Shown here: positions 35,126 to 43,161 of the stretch, in pieces
Position numbering within the stretch: the first letter of the stretch is position 1
How the letters are laid out: every line of letters begins with the position of its first letter
From: Arthrobacter methylotrophus
GTDB taxonomy: Bacteria; Actinomycetota; Actinomycetes; Actinomycetales; Micrococcaceae
Assembly (NCBI RefSeq): GCF_039539965.1
Contig: NZ_BAABED010000001.1
Span: forward strand, 1,426,001 to 1,490,000
Direction of reading: 5' to 3'
DNA length: 64,000 nucleotides
Notes under the pieces: generated by a model
Told to the model about the DNA's origin: nothing
Seen by the model: only the letters and a program-made list of their open reading frames with translations
Database searches by the model: none
Made by a program: the position numbers and the translations under genes

Positions 35126-35208
35126 ATTCGGTGTTTGGCCATGCCGTCATTGGCACGTAGGATTCATAAGGTTTCAGACCGCCCTATTGAATTCCGCCAG
35201 TGAAGTCA

Positions 35209-35226
35209 TATGAACATTTGCTGAAC
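35209..35226 (-). promoter_or_regulatory. Possible PHO box upstream of the phosphate transporter
   Basis: On the minus strand GTTCAGC-AAAT-GTTCATA is a direct repeat with an 11-base period. It matches the GTTCACC-N4-GTTCACC pattern of actinobacterial PhoP boxes at five to six of seven positions. It lies about 60 bases before the pit start, the expected place for activation in low phosphate. Confidence 0.35.
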
Positions 35227-35288
35227 TGTGCACGGCGGGCCCGGGGGAGTGGAACTGCGCATCGTCGACTCTGCAGATTGGGCACTAG

Positions 35289-36503
35289 GTGGGAATCACC
35301 TTCATGGTCGCGCTTGTTATAGCGCTGGCCTTATTTTTTGACTTCACCAACGGGTTCCACGACACGGCGAACGCCATGGCCACTCCAATCGCAACGGGGG
35401 CCATCAAGCCCAAGACGGCTGTTGCCCTGGCCGCGGTCCTCAACCTCGTAGGCGCGTTCTTGTCGACCGAAGTGGCGAGGACCATTTCCGGAGGCCTTAT
35501 CCGTGAAGGCACGGACGGTATCCACATCACCCCCGAGATCATCTTCGCCGGACTGATGGGAGCCGTCCTGTGGAACATGTTTACTTGGCTCAAGGGGCTG
35601 CCGTCGAGTTCTTCCCACGCGCTTTTCGGCGGCCTGATAGGTGCGGCGATCGTTGGCATCGGCTTCCATGCCGTCAACTTCGATACCGTGCTCCAGAAGG
35701 TCATTCTTCCGGCCGTCTTCTCCCCGCTGCTCGCCGGTGCCGTGGCCTATCTGTGTACCAAACTGGCCTACGCCCTGACGTCCCGGCACGACCCCGAAAC
35801 CGGTGACAAGCTGGCCCAGAAGCGCGGCGGATTCCGCACCGGCCAGATCTTCACCTCCAGTCTTGTAGCCTTGGCCCACGGCACCAACGACGCTCAAAAG
35901 ACCATGGGGATCATCACCCTCGTCCTGATCGCCGCCGGAACCCAGCCCGCCGGCAGCGGCCCGCAGCTCTGGGTCATCGGTGCCTGCGCACTCGCCATCG
36001 CCATCGGAACCTACGCTGGCGGCTGGCGCATCATCCGGACCATGGGCTCCGGGCTGACCGACGTCAAGCCGGCCCAAGGTTTTTCTGCGGAGGCCAGCAC
36101 CGCCTCGGCGATCCTTGCGTCTTCCCATCTCGGCTTCGCGCTGTCCACCACGCAGGTGGCCTCCGGTTCGGTCATCGGCTCGGGACTCGGACGTAAAGGC
36201 ACGACGGTCCGCTGGGGAACAGCGGGTCGTATCGCCACTGGCTGGCTCTTCACCCTCCCCGCCGCCGCCATCGTGGGCGGCCTGACCGCTTTCCTCATCG
36301 GAACCGGCTCCGTCGGCGTGGCGATCGCCGCGATCGTGGGCACCGGCGTCGTCGTCTACATGTTCATTTACTCGAGGAAGTCGCACGTGGGCCACCACAA
36401 CGCGGTGGAAGTCGAGGAGGCCGGCACTGCCGTCCGCTTCCGCAAGAAGCAGACTGTTAAACAAAGTCTGGGCAAGAGCAAAAGTAAGGACATCCAGGCA
36501 TGA
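35289..36503 (+). CDS. pit: Low-affinity inorganic phosphate transporter (PiT family)
   Basis: This 404-residue membrane protein co-transports metal-phosphate with protons. The two duplicated family signatures are clear: FFDFTNGFHDTANAMATPIATG near the N-terminus and SLVALAHGTNDAQKTMGIITL in the second half. LPSSSSHALFGGLIGA is also typical. About ten TM segments are visible. The start is GTG 35289; ATG 35304 is the alternative. A possible PHO box lies upstream. The next gene overlaps its stop by four bases. Confidence 0.93.
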   Translation: MGITFMVALVIALALFFDFTNGFHDTANAMATPIATGAIKPKTAVALAAVLNLVGAFLSTEVARTISGGLIREGTDGIHITPEIIFAGLMGAVLWNMFTWLKGLPSSSSHALFGGLIGAAIVGIGFHAVNFDTVLQKVILPAVFSPLLAGAVAYLCTKLAYALTSRHDPETGDKLAQKRGGFRTGQIFTSSLVALAHGTNDAQKTMGIITLVLIAAGTQPAGSGPQLWVIGACALAIAIGTYAGGWRIIRTMGSGLTDVKPAQGFSAEASTASAILASSHLGFALSTTQVASGSVIGSGLGRKGTTVRWGTAGRIATGWLFTLPAAAIVGGLTAFLIGTGSVGVAIAAIVGTGVVVYMFIYSRKSHVGHHNAVEVEEAGTAVRFRKKQTVKQSLGKSKSKDIQA

Positions 36504-36721
36504 AGTGGTTGGAACTGGTGCAGGTCGCCGGGGCGACCCTGGTGGCGGCAGTGGTATTGGTAGTGCTGTACTCGCTCGGTGTTCGCCTCACTGCCATCGC
36601 GGGCGACGCCCGGCAGAAGTCACCGGGCCTGGTCCGGTCCTTTGCCTATCTTTGTTTCATAGCGTGCGGAATCGCGGTGCTTTTCGGGATCTATCTGATC
36701 GTCCCGTACTTCACGAAGTAG
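36500..36721 (+). CDS. Small two-helix membrane protein next to pit
   Basis: The 73-residue product has two hydrophobic helices (VAGATLVAAVVLVVLYSLGV and FAYLCFIACGIAVLFGIYLIV) joined by a basic loop, consistent with a cytoplasmic loop. Its ATG overlaps the pit stop (ATGA), so it is translationally coupled to the transporter. Similar short proteins are often found after pit in Arthrobacter relatives; its function is not known. Confidence 0.8.
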   Translation: MKWLELVQVAGATLVAAVVLVVLYSLGVRLTAIAGDARQKSPGLVRSFAYLCFIACGIAVLFGIYLIVPYFTK

Positions 36722-36745
36722 CTGGGAACCCCGCGGCCGAATGAG

Positions 36746-36751
36746 TAGGGT
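36746..36751 (+). promoter_or_regulatory. Putative -10 hexamer (TAGGGT) of the DHFR-like gene
   Basis: TAGGGT ends exactly six bases before ATG 36758, consistent with a leaderless mRNA. Confidence 0.45.
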
Positions 36752-36757
36752 GGGGCC

Positions 36758-37309
36758 ATGTCGGAATTCCAGTACTACGTGGCATCCTCGCTTGACGGAT
36801 TCATCGCCACCCATGAGGACGATCTCGGCTGGCTGCTCCAGTTCGAAGAAGCCGAAGGCGTCACCGAAAGTTACGAAGACTTCATGACGGGCATCGGCTG
36901 CGTTGTCATGGGCGGCCAGACGTACCGCTGGCTCATGGAACATGAAGCCGGCACGTGGCCCTACCCCGGTATCCCCTGTTGGATCTTCACCCACCGCGAA
37001 TATTCCGCGCCCGCGGGAGCGGATGTCACGTTCGTGCGTGGTGAGGTCGAGGAGTTTGCATCGGACCTGCTTTCCGACGCCGGCGAGAAGAACGTATGGC
37101 TGGTTGGCGGTGGAAACCTCGTCGCCCAGTTCGCCAAGGCGGGACTGTTGGACGAGATGATCGTCACCCTGATCCCCGTCGCGCTGGGTTCCGGCAAGCG
37201 TCTCCTGCCAGTCGAGAGCCCGACGGCGTCGCTTGAGTTGCTCTCGTGCCGCACCCTTGGCGGCGCGGCAGTGGAGCTGCGGTATAGGTTCCCCGGACGG
37301 GCTCGTTGA
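36758..37309 (+). CDS. Dihydrofolate reductase-family protein (RibD C-terminal-like)
   Basis: The 183-residue protein begins YYVASSLDGFIATHEDDLGWL, the hallmark of the RibD-C/YyaP branch of the DHFR superfamily, and has VWLVGGGNLVAQFAKAGLLDEM, the NADPH-site segment. Members are short NADPH-dependent reductases of unknown substrate. True folate reduction is not implied. It converges with the thioesterase gene, whose stop lies two bases beyond. Confidence 0.82.
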   Translation: MSEFQYYVASSLDGFIATHEDDLGWLLQFEEAEGVTESYEDFMTGIGCVVMGGQTYRWLMEHEAGTWPYPGIPCWIFTHREYSAPAGADVTFVRGEVEEFASDLLSDAGEKNVWLVGGGNLVAQFAKAGLLDEMIVTLIPVALGSGKRLLPVESPTASLELLSCRTLGGAAVELRYRFPGRAR

Positions 37310-37310
37310 G

Positions 37311-37778
37311 TCAGTGGCGCTGATTCTCCCGGATCATGTTGGTGATCCGGGCCGTCGACAAGCGGCGCCCGTGCTCGTCGGTCATGACGATTTCGTGGGT
37401 GGCGAGCGTCCCGCCCAAGTGGATGGCTGTGCATGTGCCGGTGACCAGGCCGCTTGCTACCGAACGGTGGTGGGTTGCACCCACCTCGATCCCCACCACG
37501 TGGCGTCCGGCTCCCGCATGCAAGGCCGCTGCGAAGGAGCCCAAGGTTTCGGCGAGGACCACATGGGCTCCGCCGTGGAGGATGCCGGCAACTTGGGTGT
37601 TGCCTTCCACCGGCATGGTGGCAACGGTCCGTTCCGGGCCCAGTTCAAGGAATGTGATGCCCATCTTCGCCACGAGCGAGCCCACGCCATAGCGCGAAAG
37701 CCAACCATGTAACTCCTGCGGAACGCCGGCTGCATTGAGCTCGTCAGTGAATGGGCCCGGCGTGAAATTGTCCATCAT
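37311..37778 (-). CDS. PaaI-family hotdog thioesterase
   Basis: The 155-residue protein has a single hotdog domain with the signature GILHGGAHVVLAETLGSFAA and VGIEVGATHHRSVASG. This family hydrolyses acyl- or aroyl-CoA; menaquinone-pathway (DHNA-CoA) or phenylacetate-type thioesterases look like this. The start MMDNFTPGP is taken at 37778. The longer frame to 37961 runs antisense to polA and is unlikely. Its start and the polA start lie within 20 bases of each other on opposite strands. Confidence 0.8.
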   Translation of the reverse strand: MMDNFTPGPFTDELNAAGVPQELHGWLSRYGVGSLVAKMGITFLELGPERTVATMPVEGNTQVAGILHGGAHVVLAETLGSFAAALHAGAGRHVVGIEVGATHHRSVASGLVTGTCTAIHLGGTLATHEIVMTDEHGRRLSTARITNMIRENQRH

Positions 37779-37797
37779 GGCAACTAGGCTGGCACCT

Positions 37798-40602
37798 GTG
37801 AGCGAAACAACCAAACCGGACTCGGTTCCAACTGAAACGCCAGTGTCAACTGGAACAGCAACATCGACTACCACCGCAACGACACCAGACCCTTCAGGAA
37901 CCATCGCAGGCACGACGGCGGGTAGCCGCCCCCGGCTTCTGGTCCTCGATGGGCACTCCATGGCATTCCGGGCGTTCTATGCCTTGCCTGCAGAGAATTT
38001 CGCCACGTCCTCGGGACAGCACACCAACGCCGTGCACGGATTCACCTCGATGCTGATCAACCTCATCAAGGACCAGAAACCCACCCACGTGGCGGTCGCC
38101 TTCGACGTCTCGGATGACACCACCTTCCGCAAGGCCGAATACAGCGAATACAAGGGTGGTCGCAATGAAACCCCGGCCGAATTCCGTGGACAGATAGATC
38201 TCATCGACCAGGTCATGGCGGCTTGGGGCATCAAGACCATCAAGATGCCCGGCTACGAGGCGGACGATATCCTGGCCACCCTCGCCGCCCGGGGCGAGTC
38301 CGCAGGTTACGAAGTCCTCTTGGTTTCGGGAGACCGGGACGCCTTCCAGCTGATCACGGACAATGTGTTCGTGCTGTACCCGAAGCAGGGTGTTTCCAAC
38401 ATCCCGCGCATGGACGCGGCGGCCATCGAAGAAAAGTACTTCGTTCCGCCGTCGCGCTACTCCGACCTCGCCGCGCTCGTGGGGGAGTCGGCGGACAATC
38501 TCCCGGGCGTCCCAGGCGTCGGTCCCAAGACCGCTGCCAAGTGGATCAATCTTTACGGCGGCCTGGACGGGATCCTGGAAAACCTGGATTCGATCGGCGG
38601 CAAAGTCGGCGGTGCGCTCAAAGAAAACCTCGATGCCGTCAAACGCAACCGTCGCCTCAACCAGCTGCTGAGCAACCTTGAGCTCCCGGTGACACTCGCC
38701 GAACTGGAAGAACCGCGTCCCAACCGCCAAGAGGTCGAGGCCCTGTTCGATACCCTTGAGTTCAGGACGCTCCGTGCCCGGCTGTTCGCGCTGTATGGCG
38801 ATGACACCGCCGGAGCGCCCCCGGAAACCATCGAAGCGCCCGCCTATGCGGTCCTGGACGAAGCCGGCGCCTTGGAAGCCTTTTTCGCTGCCGGTGCGGG
38901 GAGCCGAGCGGCAGTCGCAGTGCAGTTGGTTCCGGGGCGGATTGGCGACGACGCCGCTGCCGTTGCCGTGGTGCGGTCCAACGGAGCCGCCTACATTGAC
39001 CTTTCAAGCTTGGACGCGGCGGCGGATGCCGTCCTGGCCAAGTGGCTGCGGGACCCCGAAGAAGCCAAGGTCATGCACGAATTCAAGTCCGCGCTGAAGG
39101 CCCTGCACTACCGGGGTCTTGGCCTGGAAGGCGTGGTGGATGACACTTCCATCTCGGGCTACCTGATCCAGCCGGATCGCCGCAGCTACGAACTGGCCGA
39201 ACTCGCCCAGCACCATTTGCGGATCACTCTCGCCACGGCAGCTACGCAAAGTGGCCAACTGGAGCTTGAGCTCGGTGACGGGCCGGACGGGGCCGCGGCT
39301 GCCGCGCTCGTCCAGGAGGCCGCCGTCGTGCACGCACTGAGCAAGCACTTCGAAAGCGAGCTGGCCGAACGCAAGGCCGAAGCCCTCCTGACCACGCTGG
39401 AGCTGCCTGTCGCGCGGGTTCTGGCCCAGATGGAACTTGCGGGTATCGCCATCTCGCTGGACCGCCTGAACGAACAGCTGGCGGACCTCTCCAAGGTGAT
39501 CGACAACGCGCAGGAGCAGGCGTTCGCCGCGATCGGCCACGAAGTCAACCTAGGCTCGCCCAAGCAACTGCAGACCGTCCTCTTCGAGGAACTTGGCTTG
39601 CCGAAGACAAAGAAGATCAAGTCCGGCTACACCACAGACGCTGCCTCGTTGAAGGCCCTCCTGGAGAAGACCGGCCACGAGTTCCTGGTCCAGCTCATGG
39701 CCCACCGTGAATCTTCCAAGCTGGCGCAGATGTTGGAGACGCTCAAGAAATCAGTGGCCGAGGATGGCCGCATCCACACCACGTACGCACAAAACGTCGC
39801 GGCCACAGGGCGTATTTCCTCGAACAATCCCAACCTGCAGAACATCCCCGTGCGTAGTGAGGAAGGCAAGCGCGTCCGGGGGATCTTCGTGGTCAGCGAA
39901 GGCTATGAATGCCTGTTGTCCGCTGACTACTCGCAGATCGAAATGCGTATCATGGCGCATCTCTCCGGAGACCAGGGGCTTATCCAGGCCTACAAGGAGG
40001 GCGAGGACCTGCACCGCTATGTGGGCTCGCACATCTTCAATGTGGCTCCGGAAGACGTCACCAGTGCCATGCGTTCCAAGGTCAAGGCCATGTCGTATGG
40101 ACTGGCCTACGGGCTGACCTCGTTTGGCCTGTCGAAGCAACTGGAAATCTCGGTCGACGAAGCCAGGACCCTCATGAAGGACTACTTCGACCGCTTCGGC
40201 GCAGTGCGCGACTACCTGCGCGGCGTGGTCGAGCAAGCCAGGATCGATGGCTACACCTCCACGATCGAAGGCCGGCGCCGGTATCTTCCGGACCTGACCA
40301 GCACGGACCGCCAACACCGGGAGATCGCCGAACGCATTGCGTTGAACTCGCCGATCCAGGGTTCGGCTGCGGATCTCATGAAGCGGGCGATGCTCGGAGT
40401 TTCAGCAGAGTTGACCAGCCAGGGGCTCACATCGCGGATCCTGTTGCAGGTCCATGACGAACTCGTGCTCGAGGTAGCCCACGGCGAACGCGAAGCGGTC
40501 GAAAAGCTCGTGGCCGAACAAATGGGGTCGGCGGCCCAGCTGACGGTGCCCCTGGATGTGCAGCTCGGGGTCGGCTCCAGTTGGTACGAAGCCGGGCACT
40601 AG
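37798..40602 (+). CDS. polA: DNA polymerase I
   Basis: This protein of about 934 residues fills repair and Okazaki gaps. The 5'-3' nuclease domain has AFDVSDDTTFRKAEYSEYKG, GYEADDILATLA and SGDRDAFQLI. The polymerase has motif A (SADYSQIEMRIMAHLSG), motif B (RSKVKAMSYGLAYGLTSFGLS) and motif C (QVHDELVLEV). The 3'-5' exonuclease region lacks the acidic metal ligands: VAVQL stands where FDTET-type residues occur, so proofreading is probably absent, as in mycobacterial PolA. GTG 37798 is preferred to ATG 37777; TAGGCT lies seven bases upstream. The N-terminus is a Thr/Pro/Ser-rich tail of about 40 residues. Confidence 0.95.
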   Translation: MSETTKPDSVPTETPVSTGTATSTTTATTPDPSGTIAGTTAGSRPRLLVLDGHSMAFRAFYALPAENFATSSGQHTNAVHGFTSMLINLIKDQKPTHVAVAFDVSDDTTFRKAEYSEYKGGRNETPAEFRGQIDLIDQVMAAWGIKTIKMPGYEADDILATLAARGESAGYEVLLVSGDRDAFQLITDNVFVLYPKQGVSNIPRMDAAAIEEKYFVPPSRYSDLAALVGESADNLPGVPGVGPKTAAKWINLYGGLDGILENLDSIGGKVGGALKENLDAVKRNRRLNQLLSNLELPVTLAELEEPRPNRQEVEALFDTLEFRTLRARLFALYGDDTAGAPPETIEAPAYAVLDEAGALEAFFAAGAGSRAAVAVQLVPGRIGDDAAAVAVVRSNGAAYIDLSSLDAAADAVLAKWLRDPEEAKVMHEFKSALKALHYRGLGLEGVVDDTSISGYLIQPDRRSYELAELAQHHLRITLATAATQSGQLELELGDGPDGAAAAALVQEAAVVHALSKHFESELAERKAEALLTTLELPVARVLAQMELAGIAISLDRLNEQLADLSKVIDNAQEQAFAAIGHEVNLGSPKQLQTVLFEELGLPKTKKIKSGYTTDAASLKALLEKTGHEFLVQLMAHRESSKLAQMLETLKKSVAEDGRIHTTYAQNVAATGRISSNNPNLQNIPVRSEEGKRVRGIFVVSEGYECLLSADYSQIEMRIMAHLSGDQGLIQAYKEGEDLHRYVGSHIFNVAPEDVTSAMRSKVKAMSYGLAYGLTSFGLSKQLEISVDEARTLMKDYFDRFGAVRDYLRGVVEQARIDGYTSTIEGRRRYLPDLTSTDRQHREIAERIALNSPIQGSAADLMKRAMLGVSAELTSQGLTSRILLQVHDELVLEVAHGEREAVEKLVAEQMGSAAQLTVPLDVQLGVGSSWYEAGH

Positions 40603-40632
40603 CCGGAGGCCCGTGCAGGATTTGACCGGCCG

Positions 40633-40671
40633 GCACGGGGCACGCCGCCACTATGGTGGCGTGCTCCGTGC
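40633..40671 (+). terminator. Stem-loop after polA
   Basis: GCACGG (40633-40638), one unpaired base, then GCACGCCGCC (40640-40649) pair with GGTGGCGTGC (40655-40664), T, CCGTGC (40666-40671) around the loop ACTAT, with one G-U pair. The long GC-rich stem lies 30 bases past polA. There is no T-tract. Confidence 0.6.
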
Positions 40672-40679
40672 GGTCTGGC

Positions 40680-40685
40680 TAGGCT
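40680..40685 (+). promoter_or_regulatory. Putative -10 hexamer (TAGGCT) of the Eis-like gene
   Basis: TAGGCT ends exactly six bases before GTG 40692, consistent with a leaderless mRNA starting at the GTG. Confidence 0.45.
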
Positions 40686-40691
40686 CGGGAC

Positions 40692-42008
40692 GTGGCTGAT
40701 CCCAAGGAAACAAAAGAAAAATATACTGTTAGGCGCTTTCGTTCCGTCGACAAGGAGAACCCGGACTACGGACAAGCACGTGATTGGCTCCGGGCCGTCG
40801 GCTTTGGATTCCACGAGGAGCAACGAAGCGATGACCTTATCGACAAAATCCTCGCAATGTACCAAGCGGACAACCGCGAGCTGACGGGCGTTTACGTCAA
40901 CGACGAACCTCCATTGCATGCGCTCAGCCCGGGATTTCCGGTGGCGACCTTTGGAACGTTGGAAAACAAGCTCAACGTTGGCTTCGGCCAGGAACTGCGG
41001 ACACGCCAGATCACCGCCGTCACCGTCCGCGGCACGCACCGGCGCCACGGCATCCTGCGGGGGATGATGACCGCCGATCTTGCCGACGCCAGGGACGATG
41101 GCTTGGCCATGGCGGCACTGACGGCTTCCGAGGGATCCATCTACGGCCGTTTTGGATTTGGTGTCGCCACCTTTGAGCGGAGCATCAAGGTGGATACCGG
41201 TCCAAGATTCCGCGTTCGTCACGAGCCCGTTGGCCGGGTGGAAATCGCGGATCCCAAGGTCCTGCTCGAACTGGCGCCCGGGATTTTCGACGGCGTTCAC
41301 CGGCGCACTCCCGGGTCGATCGTGCGCCAGGACTCCTACCGCCACCACGTGTCGGGAGCCATGACGCGCGACGGCAGCGAGGACAAAGCGATCAAATGTG
41401 CCCTCCACTATGCGCCGGACGGCACCATTGACGGCTACGTGTCCTACAAGTTCGCCGGCTGGGACTCGAAGCCGTACACCGTGGAAATCGTGGACCTCAT
41501 CGCTGCCACCGATTCCGGGTATTTGGAACTGTGGCAGTTCCTGGGCAGCATCGACCTCGTTGACCAGGTCTCCTGGGTTGATGCGCCCGTCGAAGATCCG
41601 CTCGCGTGGTCCCTTGTGGACGGTCGTTGCGTCGCGTCGTCGGACTACCGCGACATGTTGTGGTTGCGTGTCCTGGACGTCCCTGCGGCTTTGTCAGCCC
41701 GCCGCTACGGCACCGACGGGCGTTTGGTCTTGAAAATCCGGGATGCGCTCGGCTTTGCCGACGGTACGTGGGAATTGGCGTCCGACGGCAGTGTGGTCAC
41801 CGTCAGGGACGCCAGTGGCGGGAGCCAGGATGTGCGCCCGGATCTGAGCATGGACGTCACGGATCTGGGGTCTGTCTATTTGGGCGCCGTGAGTCCGGTA
41901 ACCTTGGCTTCGGCAGGACGGATCCGGGAGCACACGCCGGGCGCAACAGTGACTGCCCAGCACATGTTTGCCGTTGAACGTCCAGCCCACTGCCTGACCC
42001 ACTTCTAG
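40692..42008 (+). CDS. Eis-like GNAT N-acetyltransferase
   Basis: The 438-residue enzyme has the three-part Eis layout. The N-terminal GNAT domain has the acetyl-CoA motif ITAVTVRGTHRRHGILRGMM at about residues 105-125 and ASEGSIYGRFGFGVAT. A second GNAT-like half follows, then a C-terminal sterol-carrier-type domain. Eis enzymes acetylate multiple amines of aminoglycosides, peptides or protein lysines as hexamers; the substrate here is unknown. Start is GTG 40692, supported by TAGGCT at six bases. It follows polA after a stem-loop. Confidence 0.88.
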   Translation: MADPKETKEKYTVRRFRSVDKENPDYGQARDWLRAVGFGFHEEQRSDDLIDKILAMYQADNRELTGVYVNDEPPLHALSPGFPVATFGTLENKLNVGFGQELRTRQITAVTVRGTHRRHGILRGMMTADLADARDDGLAMAALTASEGSIYGRFGFGVATFERSIKVDTGPRFRVRHEPVGRVEIADPKVLLELAPGIFDGVHRRTPGSIVRQDSYRHHVSGAMTRDGSEDKAIKCALHYAPDGTIDGYVSYKFAGWDSKPYTVEIVDLIAATDSGYLELWQFLGSIDLVDQVSWVDAPVEDPLAWSLVDGRCVASSDYRDMLWLRVLDVPAALSARRYGTDGRLVLKIRDALGFADGTWELASDGSVVTVRDASGGSQDVRPDLSMDVTDLGSVYLGAVSPVTLASAGRIREHTPGATVTAQHMFAVERPAHCLTHF

Positions 42009-42049
42009 GCAAAACCCACACGCAGGACCTACAACAGAAGAAGGATTCC

Positions 42050-42994
42050 ATGGGGGAATTCGCGCCGGGTGGACCGTCCACCGGCCAATCAGTGCTGCCT
42101 CGCCGGAGGTCGTTGCTGGCCGTGGCCGCAGGACTTGCGGCGACGGCCCTGGCTGCTTGCGGGGAACCGCAAGCAGCCAGGGCTCGTCCGGCCCAGGCTT
42201 CGACGCCGGCCCAGGCTTCGACGCCGGTCCTGGAGGATGTCAGCCAACGTCCGGTGGTGCCCGAAACGCGTCCGGCAGTCCCGTCAAAAGCGCAGCTTGT
42301 GACCGAATTCTCCGGGCGCAAACCCGTCGAATGGGGGCTTGATGTCACTGGAGTGGTTTCGAAAACAGCGTCCACACACGCGGTCTTGACGTTCGATGCC
42401 TGTGGTGGCCCCCACGGCTCGGACTGCGATCAACGCTTGCTCCAGACCCTGCGCAAGCTCAATGTCCCCGCCACGTTGTTCCTCAACGGGCGCTGGATCA
42501 AGGCCAATCCCGGGCTGGCTGCCGATCTCGCGGCTGATCCATTGTTCGAATTGGGCAATCACGGCTTCCAGCATCGGCCGCTATCGGTCAGTGGGCGTTC
42601 CGCTTACGGCATCGCGGGCACGTCCACCGTGGGCGAGGTGTATGACGAAATCATGGGAAACCAAGAGGTTATGGAGCAACTTTGCGGGAAAGTCCCCCGC
42701 TTCTTCAGGGCGGGAACCGCCTACTATGACGATGTCGCGGCCGCGATCACCCGCGCTCTGCAACTTGTTCCTGTGAGCTTCACCGTGAACGGCGACGGCG
42801 GTGCGACCTTCCCGGCCCCCACGGTGGCGGCGGAGGTGGGAAAAATCGGCGTAGGACAGGGCGCAGGCCAGATCGTGATCTCGCATTTCAACCAACCTGC
42901 CGGTGGAACCGCCGAGGGGTATGCGCGTGCCTTGCCGGGCTTGCTGGACCGCGGTGTGACGTTCGCGCGGCTCGGTGACACGCTGACGCTTTGA
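42050..42994 (+). CDS. Exported NodB-type polysaccharide deacetylase, predicted lipoprotein
   Basis: The 314-residue protein has a Tat-like start (PRRRSLLAVAAGLAATALAAC), in which LAAC is a lipobox, so it is likely anchored outside the cell. A Pro/Ala/Thr linker is followed by a NodB domain: the metal and catalytic segment THAVLTFDACGG, then ATLFLNGRW, LGNHGFQHRPLS and FFRAGTAYYD. This fold removes acetyl groups from cell-wall or capsule sugars. AAGGA precedes the ATG. The gene carries a 17-bp perfect hairpin across the lipobox codons and an 18-bp tandem repeat in the linker. Confidence 0.88.
   Translation: MGEFAPGGPSTGQSVLPRRRSLLAVAAGLAATALAACGEPQAARARPAQASTPAQASTPVLEDVSQRPVVPETRPAVPSKAQLVTEFSGRKPVEWGLDVTGVVSKTASTHAVLTFDACGGPHGSDCDQRLLQTLRKLNVPATLFLNGRWIKANPGLAADLAADPLFELGNHGFQHRPLSVSGRSAYGIAGTSTVGEVYDEIMGNQEVMEQLCGKVPRFFRAGTAYYDDVAAAITRALQLVPVSFTVNGDGGATFPAPTVAAEVGKIGVGQGAGQIVISHFNQPAGGTAEGYARALPGLLDRGVTFARLGDTLTL
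42146..42183. repeat. 17-bp perfect inverted repeat inside a coding region
   Basis: GCCCTGGCTGCTTGCGG and its exact inverted copy flank the loop GGAA, a GNRA-type tetraloop in RNA. It covers the lipobox codons of the deacetylase gene. A G-U pair extends it further. Confidence 0.85.
42191..42226 (+). repeat. 18-bp tandem repeat in deacetylase linker
   Basis: GCCCAGGCTTCGACGCCG occurs twice without a gap and without mismatch, encoding two copies of a six-residue AQASTP linker unit after the lipobox. It is in frame and could vary in copy number. Confidence 0.85.
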
Positions 42995-43020
42995 CCCTCC
43001 TCAAGGCGAACGACTAGAAT
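42991..43020 (+). promoter_or_regulatory. rpsA promoter
   Basis: TTGACC (42991-42996), an 18-base spacer, then TAGAAT (43015-43020) is the best housekeeping-type promoter in the window. It would leave an untranslated leader of about 135 bases before ATG 43162, which fits a regulated ribosomal-protein mRNA. Confidence 0.65.
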
Positions 43021-43161
43021 GAACGGGCGCATGCTAGGTGCGCGCAAATTTACAATCCACAATTCAGGATGACCCGGCATGTTGCCGTGTCCTGCGGACC
43101 GGCGACGGAAAGCGGGCGGTTTGCCTGACCGATACTCTATCCACAACGGAGCCCCTACTAC

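Noticed and set aside
33187..35142. 651-codon open frame on the minus strand opposite the NRPS and HAD genes
   Set aside because: It is antisense to clear domains in two different genes, low in complexity and has no recognisable motif.
37779..37961. N-terminal extension of the PaaI thioesterase
   Set aside because: It runs antisense to the start of polA and is low-complexity Val/Pro/Gly; the hotdog domain begins after MMDNFTPGP.
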